A model generated the notes under the pieces. The model worked only from the letters and a program-made list of their open reading frames with translations. It was not told the DNA's origin and did no database searches. From Lysobacterales bacterium (lineage in GTDB: Bacteria > Pseudomonadota > Gammaproteobacteria > Xanthomonadales > SZUA-38), in contig JASJDM010000020.1 of assembly GCA_030065125.1 (NCBI GenBank), positions 62,001-126,000 on the forward strand: a stretch of 64,000 bases of DNA, in the 5' to 3' direction. Below are positions 45,913-54,530 of this stretch, in pieces. Both the position numbers and the translations under genes were made by a program. How positions within the stretch are numbered: the first letter of the stretch is position 1; each line of letters opens with the position of its first letter.

Positions 45913-48732
45913 TCATCGCTCCCGGTCAAATGCCTCCAGGGCCCTGATGAATCGCTGATCCAGCGCCTCGGCCTGTTCCGCCGGCAGGGGGCCGATGCCC
46001 AGCCAGGTGTTTTCCAGCAGGTCGGCCTCTTCAGCGGCGGTCATGGGGTCGCCGCTGCTCATATGTTCGGACAGACGCTGCACCTGGTACTCCATGCGCT
46101 GCTGGTGGAATTCCTCCGGCGACTTGACCCCGGCCAGGAATTCCATGCGGATACACAGGTCCTGCAGTTCACTGGCGGCCTGGTCCGGGTCCTTCGGGCT
46201 GACGTCTGCATCCAGCACCCACTGGCAGCGCGACCGCAGTGCCTCGGGGACTGATTCTCCGGCCTGTGACAGGGCCTCGGCCAGAGACCCGGTGCCGGAT
46301 TCCTGTCCGGCAAGTCGCGCCGTTTCGTGCTGTCGGCAAAGCAGGGCCAGTTTCCGCAGCGACTTGCGCTGGTCGGCCGCCAGACTCTTGCGTGCCGCGG
46401 TCACGGCGTCCTGGATGCGGCGGCTGAGGTTGTCATAATCCGATTCGGCCCGGCGCGGGCTCCAGCCCACCTCCCGCCAGCGCCCCTGGAGCTGGTGCAG
46501 GCGCCCCTCGGCCTGGGCCATGGCCTCGGTGTCCAGCGTGAGCAGGCTGCGCATATCGTCCAGCACTGCGTCGAGCTGCTGCGTCTTGCTGTCGCGGTCC
46601 GCCCGCTCTTCACTGCGCTGCTCGTCCAGCCGGGCAAATACCTGGTCAGCGGCGCCCCGGAACGCTTTCCACAGGGCCTGGTCGCGCCGCCGTCGGAGCC
46701 TGCCGGCCTGTTTCCAGCGAACCTGCAGGTCCTTGGCCCCGGCGATGGCCTTGTCCAGGTCGGACTCCTCCACCAGCGCCTGCATTTCCTCGATCAGGCG
46801 GCCCTTGCGTCTCTCCACGATCTCGTAATAGCCGCCCAGGTGTCCCTCGATTCCGTTGGCCGCTTCCCGCAGGCGGCGCGACAGAGGGCCGCGCTCTTTC
46901 GGTGGGATCTTGGGCAGTTCCCGCAGGCTGCGGCGGGCTTTGCCGATGGCTTTTTCCAGCAGCGGCCAGTCCTCGCATTCCCGGTCCTGGGCCAGCGCCT
47001 CGGTTTCGCGGCAGATTTCCTTGAGCTCGGCCAGTTTGCGATCACGAATCTCGGCGCGTTTCTCAAAAAAAGGCTTGGCTGGCTCAAACGCTTTGTCACA
47101 GGCGGCCCGGAACCGGCGCCACAGGCCGGGGTTGGCGGGTCGCCGGGGATCGTCGCCGGGCAGGTGTTCGCTCTTTTCCAGCTCCCGCCAGCGCTTGTTC
47201 AATCCCTTGATCTTTTCCGCCATGGCGTCGGGATGCATGCCTGATCCGAGCACCGACTCGGCTTCTTCACACAGCTCGGTCCGGATCTTGTCGTTGGCCC
47301 AGTGCTGCCAGTCTCGCAGCTCCCGCAGGCGGCCCTGGGCGGTACTGACGCGGCTCTTGAAGTCGGCGTCGTCGGTGATGGGTGCATGGCCCGCCAGGTC
47401 CCGCGTGTTGAGAAAGGCCTTCTTGGCTTCCACGGCGTGGGCGAGATCACCTTTGTCCAGCATGGCCTCCAGGGTTTCCAGGCGCTGTCCCAGTTGCCCG
47501 GCGGCCTGTTCGCGCTGCTGGAGCTGTTGTTCCAGGTGATCGGTGATGCGCTGCAGGGCCGCCTGGAAACGCTTGGCCAGCAGCTGGTCGGCGGGCTTGT
47601 GTTCCGACAGGGCCCGCCAGGTGCGGTCCCAGTCTTTCTGCATCCTTGCGGGCATCGATGGACGTGCTTTCTTCAGTCGGACTTTTTCGGCGGATTCACA
47701 CAGCGCCGTCAGCTCAGCCGAAGGCTCCTGGGCCTCCAGCAGCTCGTCACGGAGGGCAACCAGGCGGCTGATGGCGGCGTCCAGAGACTGGCGCTGATCG
47801 GCGTCCAGGCCAGCGGGGTTTCCCGCCAGGCCCTGGGCCGATTCCAGGGTGTGCTGGGTCAGCTCCAGGTCCCGGGCCTCCAGGCGTGCTGTCACTTCTG
47901 CCAGCAGCCGCTGCAGCTCGGAAGACTTGGCCGTGGTGGGGTCCTTGCCGTGCAGCGCCGTTTCGACGATACCGCAGGCCCCCAGGAACCGGGCAGCCAG
48001 ATCCGGCGGCGGTGACGCCAGCTGGTCCCAGGCCGTGCGCAATGCCTCGACCTGCTGCTGTTTTTCCGTGCCCGGGGCGGCGGAGCGCGCCAGCTCTTCG
48101 GCGGCAGCACTGATTTCCTCGGCTTTGTGCCGGACCGCATCCGGGTCACCGGCATCCAGCCTTGCCTGCTCGATGCGCTGGTTGATGGCACGGTACAGTT
48201 TCTTGTCCTTGCGCCGGACCTCCCTGGCGATACGTTCCAGGGTAGACAGCTGGTGGACATGCTCAGCCGCATATCGGCGCAGCTCCGGATCCGGGTCATT
48301 GATGGCGATATTGCCCAGCAGGGCCGGGCGTTCGACCTGCTTCAGGGCTTCCGCCCGGATCTCCGCGTCCTGGCACTCCACCGCCAGATACTCCGCCAGC
48401 TCCTGATCCTGCAGTTTGCGGAAACAGGCCAGTCGCTGGTCCATAGGCGGGCTGTGCTCGTGCAGACCGACCACCATGGTGCGGATGGTGCGCCCGGCGT
48501 ACTCGCGGATCTGACCGTCGCGGTCTCCTTCGGCCGCCGCCATCAGGATCGCCAGGTCGTGTACCCGCCGCAGGGCGCTGAGTCGCACGGTGGCATCCGG
48601 GTCGGTCCGGGCGATGCCGGGCAAAGCCTCGGCCAGCTGGGGATCCTCGGACAGGGCGACGGATCGGGCGCGGATTCTGGGATCCTTGTGCTGCCACTTG
48701 GGCTTGAACAGGATGGCCTTGAGTTTGCTCAT
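45913..48732 (-). CDS. DUF349 domain protein
   Basis: 939 aa, almost entirely alpha-helical. N-terminal HEAT-like stretch (DPRIRARSVALSEDPQLAEAL, DPDPELRRYAAEHVHQLSTL). After it come multiple DUF349 repeats marked by W..LG/W..AG patterns (e.g. KGLNKRWRELEKSEHLPGDD, LQVRWKQAGRLRRRRDQALW, LQGRWREVGWSPRRAESDYD). No signal peptide or TM segment. Function is unknown. ATGA overlap with the upstream dusB gene (48729-48732) places it third in a TraB-dusB-DUF349 operon. Confidence 0.88.
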   Translation of the reverse strand: MSKLKAILFKPKWQHKDPRIRARSVALSEDPQLAEALPGIARTDPDATVRLSALRRVHDLAILMAAAEGDRDGQIREYAGRTIRTMVVGLHEHSPPMDQRLACFRKLQDQELAEYLAVECQDAEIRAEALKQVERPALLGNIAINDPDPELRRYAAEHVHQLSTLERIAREVRRKDKKLYRAINQRIEQARLDAGDPDAVRHKAEEISAAAEELARSAAPGTEKQQQVEALRTAWDQLASPPPDLAARFLGACGIVETALHGKDPTTAKSSELQRLLAEVTARLEARDLELTQHTLESAQGLAGNPAGLDADQRQSLDAAISRLVALRDELLEAQEPSAELTALCESAEKVRLKKARPSMPARMQKDWDRTWRALSEHKPADQLLAKRFQAALQRITDHLEQQLQQREQAAGQLGQRLETLEAMLDKGDLAHAVEAKKAFLNTRDLAGHAPITDDADFKSRVSTAQGRLRELRDWQHWANDKIRTELCEEAESVLGSGMHPDAMAEKIKGLNKRWRELEKSEHLPGDDPRRPANPGLWRRFRAACDKAFEPAKPFFEKRAEIRDRKLAELKEICRETEALAQDRECEDWPLLEKAIGKARRSLRELPKIPPKERGPLSRRLREAANGIEGHLGGYYEIVERRKGRLIEEMQALVEESDLDKAIAGAKDLQVRWKQAGRLRRRRDQALWKAFRGAADQVFARLDEQRSEERADRDSKTQQLDAVLDDMRSLLTLDTEAMAQAEGRLHQLQGRWREVGWSPRRAESDYDNLSRRIQDAVTAARKSLAADQRKSLRKLALLCRQHETARLAGQESGTGSLAEALSQAGESVPEALRSRCQWVLDADVSPKDPDQAASELQDLCIRMEFLAGVKSPEEFHQQRMEYQVQRLSEHMSSGDPMTAAEEADLLENTWLGIGPLPAEQAEALDQRFIRALEAFDRER

Positions 48733-49727
48733 GCGGCTTTCAGGGGAATGTCGGGGTTTTCGAAATAGGATTGCAGCAGCTGCAGCTGACGGGAAGCACT
48801 TTCCTCGGCCATCAGCAGGCGCCGCAACGCCTTACCGTTGGGCCGGTCCTGCAGGTACCAGCCGATGTGTTTGCGGGCGATACGCACGCCCATGTACTCA
48901 CCGTAGAACCGGTGCAGGGCGTGCAGGTGCCCGGTGACGACCTCTGATACCTCGGCGGCCGTCGGTGCCGCGGGCTGCGGGCGATGGTCCAGGGCGTGGT
49001 TGACCTGTCGAAAAATCCAGGGGTTGCCCTGGGCCGCTCTGCCGATCATGACGCCGCTGGCCCCGGTGTACTCCATCACCTGGATGGCTTTCTGCCAGCT
49101 GTGGATATCGCCGTTGGCGAACACCGGAATAGTCATGTCCTGGCAGATCCGGGCGATGGTGTCGTATTCAGCGCTGCCGCGGAAGCGGTCGGCGCGGGTG
49201 CGCCCGTGCACCGCCAGGGCGGCAATGCCCAGGTCCTCGGCCATGCGGGCAATGATGGGCCCATTGCGGTTGGCGGGCTCGGGTCCGGTCCGAAACTTCA
49301 GGGTCACGGGTACCTCCACCGCAGCCACCACGGCCTCCAGGATCTGCGCCACCAGGGCTTCGTCCTGGAGCAGGGCAGACCCGGCCATGGCACTGCAGAC
49401 CTTTTTGACCGGACAACCCATGTTGATGTCGATCATGTCGGCGCCAAGACTGACACAACGCGCTGCTGCAGCCGCCATCTGTACCGGGTCGGCGCCGGCA
49501 ATCTGCACGCAGCGGGGTCCCGCTTCGCCGGAGAAGTCCAGCCGTCGCTGGGATTTGCTGGTATGCCAAAGCCGGGTATCGGACGTGAGCATTTCCGACG
49601 CCGCCAGGGCAGCGCCAAAGCGCCGCACCAGCTGGCGGTAGGGGCGGTCGGTGATGCCGGCCATGGGCGCGGCCAGCACCCGCCCTTCCAGGGCAACCGT
49701 GCCAATCCTGATGGGTTCGGTGTTCAC
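48729..49727 (-). CDS. dusB: tRNA-dihydrouridine synthase B
   Basis: 332 aa flavoprotein that reduces uridine in the tRNA D-loop using FMN and NADPH. TIM-barrel features: APMAGITDRPYRQLVRRFGA, INMGCPVKKVCSAMAGSALL (catalytic Cys in GCPVKK), HGRTRADRFRGSAEY, VFANGDIHSW, and VMIGRAAQGNPWIF with the FMN-phosphate site. DusB assignment follows from GCPVKKVC and overall length. The usual partner fis is absent; instead it overlaps DUF349 downstream and the TraB gene upstream by 4 bp each. Confidence 0.93.
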   Translation of the reverse strand: MNTEPIRIGTVALEGRVLAAPMAGITDRPYRQLVRRFGAALAASEMLTSDTRLWHTSKSQRRLDFSGEAGPRCVQIAGADPVQMAAAAARCVSLGADMIDINMGCPVKKVCSAMAGSALLQDEALVAQILEAVVAAVEVPVTLKFRTGPEPANRNGPIIARMAEDLGIAALAVHGRTRADRFRGSAEYDTIARICQDMTIPVFANGDIHSWQKAIQVMEYTGASGVMIGRAAQGNPWIFRQVNHALDHRPQPAAPTAAEVSEVVTGHLHALHRFYGEYMGVRIARKHIGWYLQDRPNGKALRRLLMAEESASRQLQLLQSYFENPDIPLKAA

Positions 49728-50956
49728 GTCAGCCGTTCAAAAATTCGAAAACCAGCAATCCAGGTGCCCAGAATGGATCCCAGGTTGGAGAGAATCAATA
49801 CCAGCAGAATGCGCGAGACCCGGTTTTTCCACCAGCCGGAGATCTCGATGACGTCATCCCGCAGGGAAGAAAAGTCGGATACCGTGGGTTTTCTCAGGGC
49901 CGTCTCCACCGAGGCGGTAACCATGCCGGCGGCTATGGTGGGGTTGAGCGACGTGAGCGGTGCCGCCAGGAATCCCGACAGGATCGTCAGGGGATGCCCG
50001 CCAGCGGCCAGGGCTCCCGCCGCGGCCAGGGTGCCGTTGATCAATACCCAGGTTGTCACCAGCTGCCAGCCCAATTCCGGACTGCGGTAGAAGCCGATGC
50101 TGAAACCCAGCAGGATGACCGCGGTAATGATCCACGGAATCCAGCGGGTCCACCGGCGTCCCGGCGGGATGCGGTTCAGCCGTTCCACGGCCGCTGCGGG
50201 TGATTCTTCGTCGGTATCGGATTCGCCCTTCAGTCGGCGCACGGTCCCGGCCAGGTGACCGGCCCCGATCACCACCAGCACGTGCTCGTGTTTCCCTTCG
50301 GATTCCTGCTGCAGGCGGGCAGCCATGAACTGGTCCCTCTCGGAGATCAGCGAATCGAACAAGGCTTCGGACTGGGTGGCAAACTCGGCGAAGGTGCTCT
50401 CCAGCATATCGCCTTCTTTGAGTCGTTCGATTTCTTCTTCGCTGATGGTCTCGCGGCTGAACAGGCTGGCGCCCAGGCCACCCAGTATGGTCAACTTTTC
50501 CCAGAACCCCACGGCCCGGAACACCCGCTTGAGCGAAATGCCGATATCCCGGTCGACCAGCAGGTGGGGAGTGTCCCCGTCTTCTGCGGCCTCAAGTGCT
50601 GCTTTCATTTCGGCGCCCGGCTCAATCCCGAACTGCTCCGCCAGCCGGCGCTGGTAGGCCCCCAGGGCCAGGTTGGCTGCGACCAGGCCGGCCTTGCGTT
50701 CCCGGATGATGCGGAACAGGTCCATCTTCTGCCATGCATCGGGATCGGTCAGGGCGTCGTAGCGGCTCCGGCACAGTTCCACGGCCACTGCGTCAAAGGC
50801 ATGACCGGCTATCAGTTCGCGAACCGCCTCAACAGAGCGCCGGGAAACGTGGGCGGTGCCGAGCAGGGTGTAGGTCACCCCGTTCTTCTCCACCACTTCG
50901 ATGGGCTGGTCTTTGAGTCCCTCAGGGATATGTGCTGTAGCGCTCATCACGTCCAA
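49724..50956 (-). CDS. TraB family membrane protein
   Basis: 410 aa, first gene of the operon. The N-terminal TraB/PrgY (GumN-like) domain shows TLLGTAHVSRRSVEAV, AVAVELCRSRYDAL, DRDIGISLKRVFRA and VLVVIGAGHLAG, with the His and Glu residues that define the Tiki/TraB putative protease superfamily. The C-terminus has four or five transmembrane helices (WIPWIITAVILLGFSIGF, LVTTWVLINGTLAAAGALAA). Enterococcal TraB shuts down a peptide pheromone; function in proteobacteria is unknown. The start may be the second ATG (50947). Confidence 0.85.
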   Translation of the reverse strand: MDVMSATAHIPEGLKDQPIEVVEKNGVTYTLLGTAHVSRRSVEAVRELIAGHAFDAVAVELCRSRYDALTDPDAWQKMDLFRIIRERKAGLVAANLALGAYQRRLAEQFGIEPGAEMKAALEAAEDGDTPHLLVDRDIGISLKRVFRAVGFWEKLTILGGLGASLFSRETISEEEIERLKEGDMLESTFAEFATQSEALFDSLISERDQFMAARLQQESEGKHEHVLVVIGAGHLAGTVRRLKGESDTDEESPAAAVERLNRIPPGRRWTRWIPWIITAVILLGFSIGFYRSPELGWQLVTTWVLINGTLAAAGALAAGGHPLTILSGFLAAPLTSLNPTIAAGMVTASVETALRKPTVSDFSSLRDDVIEISGWWKNRVSRILLVLILSNLGSILGTWIAGFRIFERLT

Positions 50957-50994
50957 TTCAGATTGGTTGGCGCGCTGCTGCGCCTTGGTTGTTG

Positions 50995-52044
50995 TCAGGT
51001 CAGGACGCCCAGGGGCAGTTGCAAAGTGGCCGAGTGTATCCCGCTGCCCCGGCTGACCAGGACGCGACTGTCGATGGGCACCACGGTGCGGCCCGGAAAG
51101 GCGCGCTCTATGATCCTGACGGCAATCGGGTCGTTCTCGGGATCATTAAAGGTGGGCATCAATACAGCATCATTCAAGATGGCAAAACTCGCGTAGCTGG
51201 CCGGGACCGGGGTTTCGCCGGTGGCCGGGGCCGCGGGCAGCGGCAGCTCGATCAGGTCGTAGCGCTGGTGCCGGGTGTTGCGGAACCCGCGCAACTGATC
51301 CGCCATGGCGCAGAGAAACGGGTAGTGAGGATCTTCGGGCCGGCGGCAACCCTGGTAAATGATGGTGTCGGGATCGGCGAAACGCGCCAGCGTGTCGACA
51401 TGTCCATCGTTGTCTTCACCCAGCAGTTCCCCGTGGTCCAGCCACAGCACCCGTTCGGCTCCCAGAGCCCGCTTCAACTGTTCTTCCCAGTCGCGGCGGG
51501 TGAAACGTGAGACCCGGCGTCCCAGGCAGCGGCTGGTGGTCATCAGGGTGCCGGCGCCGTCGGACTCCACGGCGCCGCCTTCCAGCACCCAGGGGTGGCA
51601 GATGGTGTTGAGGTGATGGAACAGTCCACTGGCGGTGAGCGCAGAAACCATCTCTGCATCCCGTGGACGGAAGTATCGTCCGCCCAGGCCGTCAAACCGG
51701 AAATCGGCCCACATGGGGGCAGTGCCGCTGTGCACCGTCAGGGGGCCGCAGTGACGCACGAAAGTGTCGTCGTAGGGCAGATTGAGAATGTGCACCGGGT
51801 GGACCCCTTCCACCGGCAGCCAGAATTCGTCCTCGATCAGGTCATCGTCAGGGACCAGCAGCACCACCGGCTGGTACTGTCGGGCGGCAGCGATGATCTG
51901 CCGATAGGTGTTCTGCACATAGCGCAGCACCGGATCCCAATCCGAGCCCTCGTAGGGCCAGGCCAGCAGCGTCGCTGACTGCGGTTCCCATTCGGCGGGA
52001 AACCGGATCGACACCCCGGCGGACTCCTGGAGCCGGGCGGCCAA
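50995..52044 (-). CDS. Agmatine deiminase homologue lacking the catalytic Cys
   Basis: 349 aa, full family length (AguA, guanidino-modifying enzyme superfamily). Family landmarks remain: WEPQSATLLAWPYEGSDW, VLEGGAVESDGAGTLMTT and the His-x-Asp pair in EDNDGHVDTLARF. The C-terminal nucleophile motif, normally GGGxHCxTQQ, reads GSGIHSATLQ, so the Cys is Ser (codon TCG near 51029). The DTWxRDxGP block reads DTFVRHCGP, with Asp changed to His. It is therefore unlikely to make N-carbamoylputrescine as the standard enzyme does. No aguB-type amidase is adjacent. Codon use is like that of its neighbours, and there is no frameshift. Confidence 0.85.
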   Translation of the reverse strand: MAARLQESAGVSIRFPAEWEPQSATLLAWPYEGSDWDPVLRYVQNTYRQIIAAARQYQPVVLLVPDDDLIEDEFWLPVEGVHPVHILNLPYDDTFVRHCGPLTVHSGTAPMWADFRFDGLGGRYFRPRDAEMVSALTASGLFHHLNTICHPWVLEGGAVESDGAGTLMTTSRCLGRRVSRFTRRDWEEQLKRALGAERVLWLDHGELLGEDNDGHVDTLARFADPDTIIYQGCRRPEDPHYPFLCAMADQLRGFRNTRHQRYDLIELPLPAAPATGETPVPASYASFAILNDAVLMPTFNDPENDPIAVRIIERAFPGRTVVPIDSRVLVSRGSGIHSATLQLPLGVLT

Positions 52045-52051
52045 TGCAGGG

Positions 52052-52369
52052 TCAGGAGGTTTTCGGTAGAGATTCAGTGTCGGTGGCCCGGCGCACGACC
52101 GAGTGAATCACTTTGTCATACTCGAAATAAACCGTAAATTCAGCGTATTCCCAGCGCGCGATGGGTGGATCGCCTACGGGCGCCTGCTTGCTGCTCGGTG
52201 CGCCGAATCGGCTTTCCACGTCGGTCATGCTCAGTCCGTTGACCGGCACCGCCCGATTGGCCGTTTTGGCCATGCGGTCGATGAGCAGGACGTCTTTTCT
52301 TACGGTTTCCTGTGCGGCCACCGCGGTGGAGAATCCCAGGGCGGCAGCAAAAACAATCCAAGCCTTCAT
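52052..52369 (-). CDS. Small exported protein, SmpA/OmlA-like fold possible
   Basis: 105 aa with a signal peptide (MKAWIVFAAALGFSTAVAA-QE). The mature part, NGLSMTDVESRFGAPSSKQA then PPIARWEYAEFTVYFEYDKV, resembles the short alpha-beta fold of BamE/SmpA-like proteins (turn-helix VESRFGAP). Function is unknown. It is 7 bp upstream of the agmatine-deiminase homologue, same strand, so the two are probably co-transcribed. Confidence 0.7.
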   Translation of the reverse strand: MKAWIVFAAALGFSTAVAAQETVRKDVLLIDRMAKTANRAVPVNGLSMTDVESRFGAPSSKQAPVGDPPIARWEYAEFTVYFEYDKVIHSVVRRATDTESLPKTS

Positions 52370-52491
52370 AATTCTCGGCCTCCCAATACGAACCGATAGT
52401 TTAGCAAAACTCGAAGAATAGCGGATATCCTATTGAAAATTTTTGAAAGGTTTCACGGAAGTGTCCAGCCAGAACTGCATCAGAGAGGACC

Positions 52492-53202
52492 ATGGAATTT
52501 GACCCGCCACTGACCGAGGCAAGGTTAATCCGGCGCTACAAGCGGTTCCTGGCAGACGTGGAAATGGCCGACGGTTCCCGCACCACGGTCCATTGTCCCA
52601 ACACCGGCGCCATGCTGGGCTGCGATTATCCGGGCTCCCGGGTCTGGTTGAGCCGCAGCGATAACCCCCGGCGCAAGTATTCCATGACCTGGGAACTGGT
52701 TGAACCACCGGGCACGGGCGTGCTGGTGGGAATCAATACCTCCCGCACCAACCGACTGGTGGAAGAAGCACTGTGGGCACAGCAGATCACAGAGCTGTCC
52801 GGCTTCGAAGATCTCAGGCGGGAGGTGCGGGTGGAACACGGTCGGCTGGACTTCCTGCTCAGCTTCGGCGCTGAACAGTGCTACGTCGAGGTCAAAAATG
52901 TCACTGCCGCCGTGGATCGGGGTGTAGCGCTGTTTCCCGATGCTGCCAGCGAACGAGCCAGCCGCCACCTGGAGAGCCTGATCAGCCTGCGCGAGTCTGG
53001 CAGTGGCAGCGTCTTGCTGTTCTGCGTGCAGCGCAGCGATGTTGAGGAGGTGCGCCCGGCGGCGGACATCGACCCCCGCTATGCCAGGACCCTGGCTGAG
53101 GCGTCGGAGGCGGGTGTAAGGATCCTGGCCTATCGCTGGCATTTGTCACCGGCGCAGCTGCGGCTGCAGCAGCCGGTGAGGGTTTCCGTCGGCCACGGGT
53201 GA
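52492..53202 (+). CDS. sfsA: SfsA family DNA-binding/nuclease-like protein
   Basis: 236 aa, normal length. N-terminal OB-like part with RLIRRYKRFLADVEMADG, HCPNTGAMLGC and LVGINTSRTNRLVEEAL. The C-terminal PD-(D/E)XK-like part has RLDFLL, CYVEVKNVT and VALFPDAASERASRHLESL. SfsA was named for a sugar-fermentation phenotype in E. coli; its biochemical role is not settled. The ATG at 52492 follows AGAGG. Confidence 0.95.
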   Translation: MEFDPPLTEARLIRRYKRFLADVEMADGSRTTVHCPNTGAMLGCDYPGSRVWLSRSDNPRRKYSMTWELVEPPGTGVLVGINTSRTNRLVEEALWAQQITELSGFEDLRREVRVEHGRLDFLLSFGAEQCYVEVKNVTAAVDRGVALFPDAASERASRHLESLISLRESGSGSVLLFCVQRSDVEEVRPAADIDPRYARTLAEASEAGVRILAYRWHLSPAQLRLQQPVRVSVGHG

Positions 53203-53357
53203 CCTGCCAGGCGGCAGCAGCGGGCAGACCGGCAGCCTGGACCGGCGTGCCGGGGCCGCTGATACTGGAAAGAACGTTCGTGTCAACGGATCGGCGCCGA
53301 GGTGCGTTTAACTGCCAAAGCGTCCCAAAGCGTCGGTGCCGACAAGGAAATCAATCG

Positions 53358-53813
53358 ATGGTCAGGTCAATCAGAATCAATGCACTCATGCTGCTGGCTT
53401 GCGCCGCAGCCAGTACCGCCGCCCAGGCTGACGTCGCGCTGCAGACCGGTCTGAACGGTACCTGGTGGAATGCCAGCCAGGACGGGCAGGGATTTGTCAT
53501 CCACATCATTCCCGAAACGGACCAGGCCTTTGTCGCCTGGTTTACCTACGGCGAAACGGGTGGGAAGCAGATGTGGATTACCGGCAGCGGCAACCTGCAG
53601 CAGTCACCCGTGCAGCTGGACCTGCTGAAACCCGGCGGCGGCGCCCTCAATGCGAGCCAGCCGGCACCCGACTTGAACACCTGGGGCACCGCGACGCTGC
53701 GCTTTGACAGCTGCACCCGCGGCAGTTTCAGCTACCAGGGCGAGTCCAGCGGCACCATCGAGATCGAACGGCTGACGCCGGTGGTCGAGTGCAGCAACGG
53801 AGCGGGACAATGA
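53358..53813 (+). CDS. Exported protein with a WWN...GQG domain
   Basis: 151 aa from ATG 53358 (AAGGA 11 nt upstream). Signal peptide MVRSIRINALMLLACAAAST ends at AQA-DV. The mature protein is a single ~120-residue beta-rich domain: GLNGTWWNASQDGQGFVIHI, AFVAWFTYGETGGKQMW, ITGSGNL and RGSFSYQGESSGTIEIERL. The same domain makes up the C-terminal half of the next protein. The family is recognised as recurring in secreted proteins of related bacteria, but no function is known. ATGA overlap with the next gene. Confidence 0.75.
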   Translation: MVRSIRINALMLLACAAASTAAQADVALQTGLNGTWWNASQDGQGFVIHIIPETDQAFVAWFTYGETGGKQMWITGSGNLQQSPVQLDLLKPGGGALNASQPAPDLNTWGTATLRFDSCTRGSFSYQGESSGTIEIERLTPVVECSNGAGQ

Positions 53814-54520
53814 ACCGGTTTCTGGCTATGGCGCTGTTCCTGTGCGTGTCCGGGCCGCTGCTGGCGGCTGACCACCAGGTCGAGATTCGGAACAACCGTT
53901 TCCTGCCTGAGGTGGTGACAGTGGACGCGGGCGACACAGTGACCTGGACCGTGGTTGCCGGACGGCATCAGCTTACCGGCCTGGGCGAATGGGAAGGCGA
54001 CCTGGAAAGCCCGAGCCTGGGGCCCGGGCAGAGTTTCCAGTTCGTGTTCGACCAGGCTCCCGGTGAATACAGCTATGTCAGCTCGGCGGTAGAAGGTATG
54101 CAGGGGGCCGTCCAGGTGCAGTCACCACCGGCCGATTTTGTCATTGACCAGCGCATATCCGCCGGCTGGTTCAACCCCGACGCGTCGGGTCAGGGCTTCC
54201 TGTTTGAATACGTGCCGTCCACCGACGTGGTGGTGGCGTACTGGTTTACCTACGGCTTCCAGGGCGGCTCCCAGGACGGTCAGCAGCTTTGGCTGATCGG
54301 CAGCGGAACGCCCGACGGCAACCAGGTTTCACTGGAAATGCTGGAGCCGGTGGGCGGGCGCCTGAACAACCCCCAGGCGGTGAGCAAGAAAAGCTGGGGC
54401 TCGGTCACCGTGGTTTTTTCGGGCTGCAACGATGCCACCGCCTATTTTGACGGCCAGAAAGACCAGCAGTCCGGTCGGGTGTCGCTGCAGCGGCTGTATC
54501 TGACCAGTCTCTGCCAGTAG
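53810..54520 (+). CDS. Exported cupredoxin-like/WWN-GQG fusion protein
   Basis: 236 aa from ATG 53810, overlapping the previous stop. Signal peptide MNRFLAMALFLCVSGPLLAA. Residues ~21-105 are a plastocyanin-like fold (HQVEIRNNRFLPEVVTVDAG, DTVTWTVVAGRHQLTG, YSYVSSAVEGMQG). The first His and the Met are present, but the second-loop Cys and His of a type-1 copper site (CxxHxGM) are Ser and Val, so copper binding is doubtful. Residues ~115-236 repeat the WWN-type domain (AGWFNPDASGQGFLFEYVPS, YWFTYGFQGG, LWLIGSGTPDG). Likely periplasmic or surface; function unknown. Confidence 0.75.
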   Translation: MNRFLAMALFLCVSGPLLAADHQVEIRNNRFLPEVVTVDAGDTVTWTVVAGRHQLTGLGEWEGDLESPSLGPGQSFQFVFDQAPGEYSYVSSAVEGMQGAVQVQSPPADFVIDQRISAGWFNPDASGQGFLFEYVPSTDVVVAYWFTYGFQGGSQDGQQLWLIGSGTPDGNQVSLEMLEPVGGRLNNPQAVSKKSWGSVTVVFSGCNDATAYFDGQKDQQSGRVSLQRLYLTSLCQ

Positions 54521-54530
54521 GAGGGCCAGG

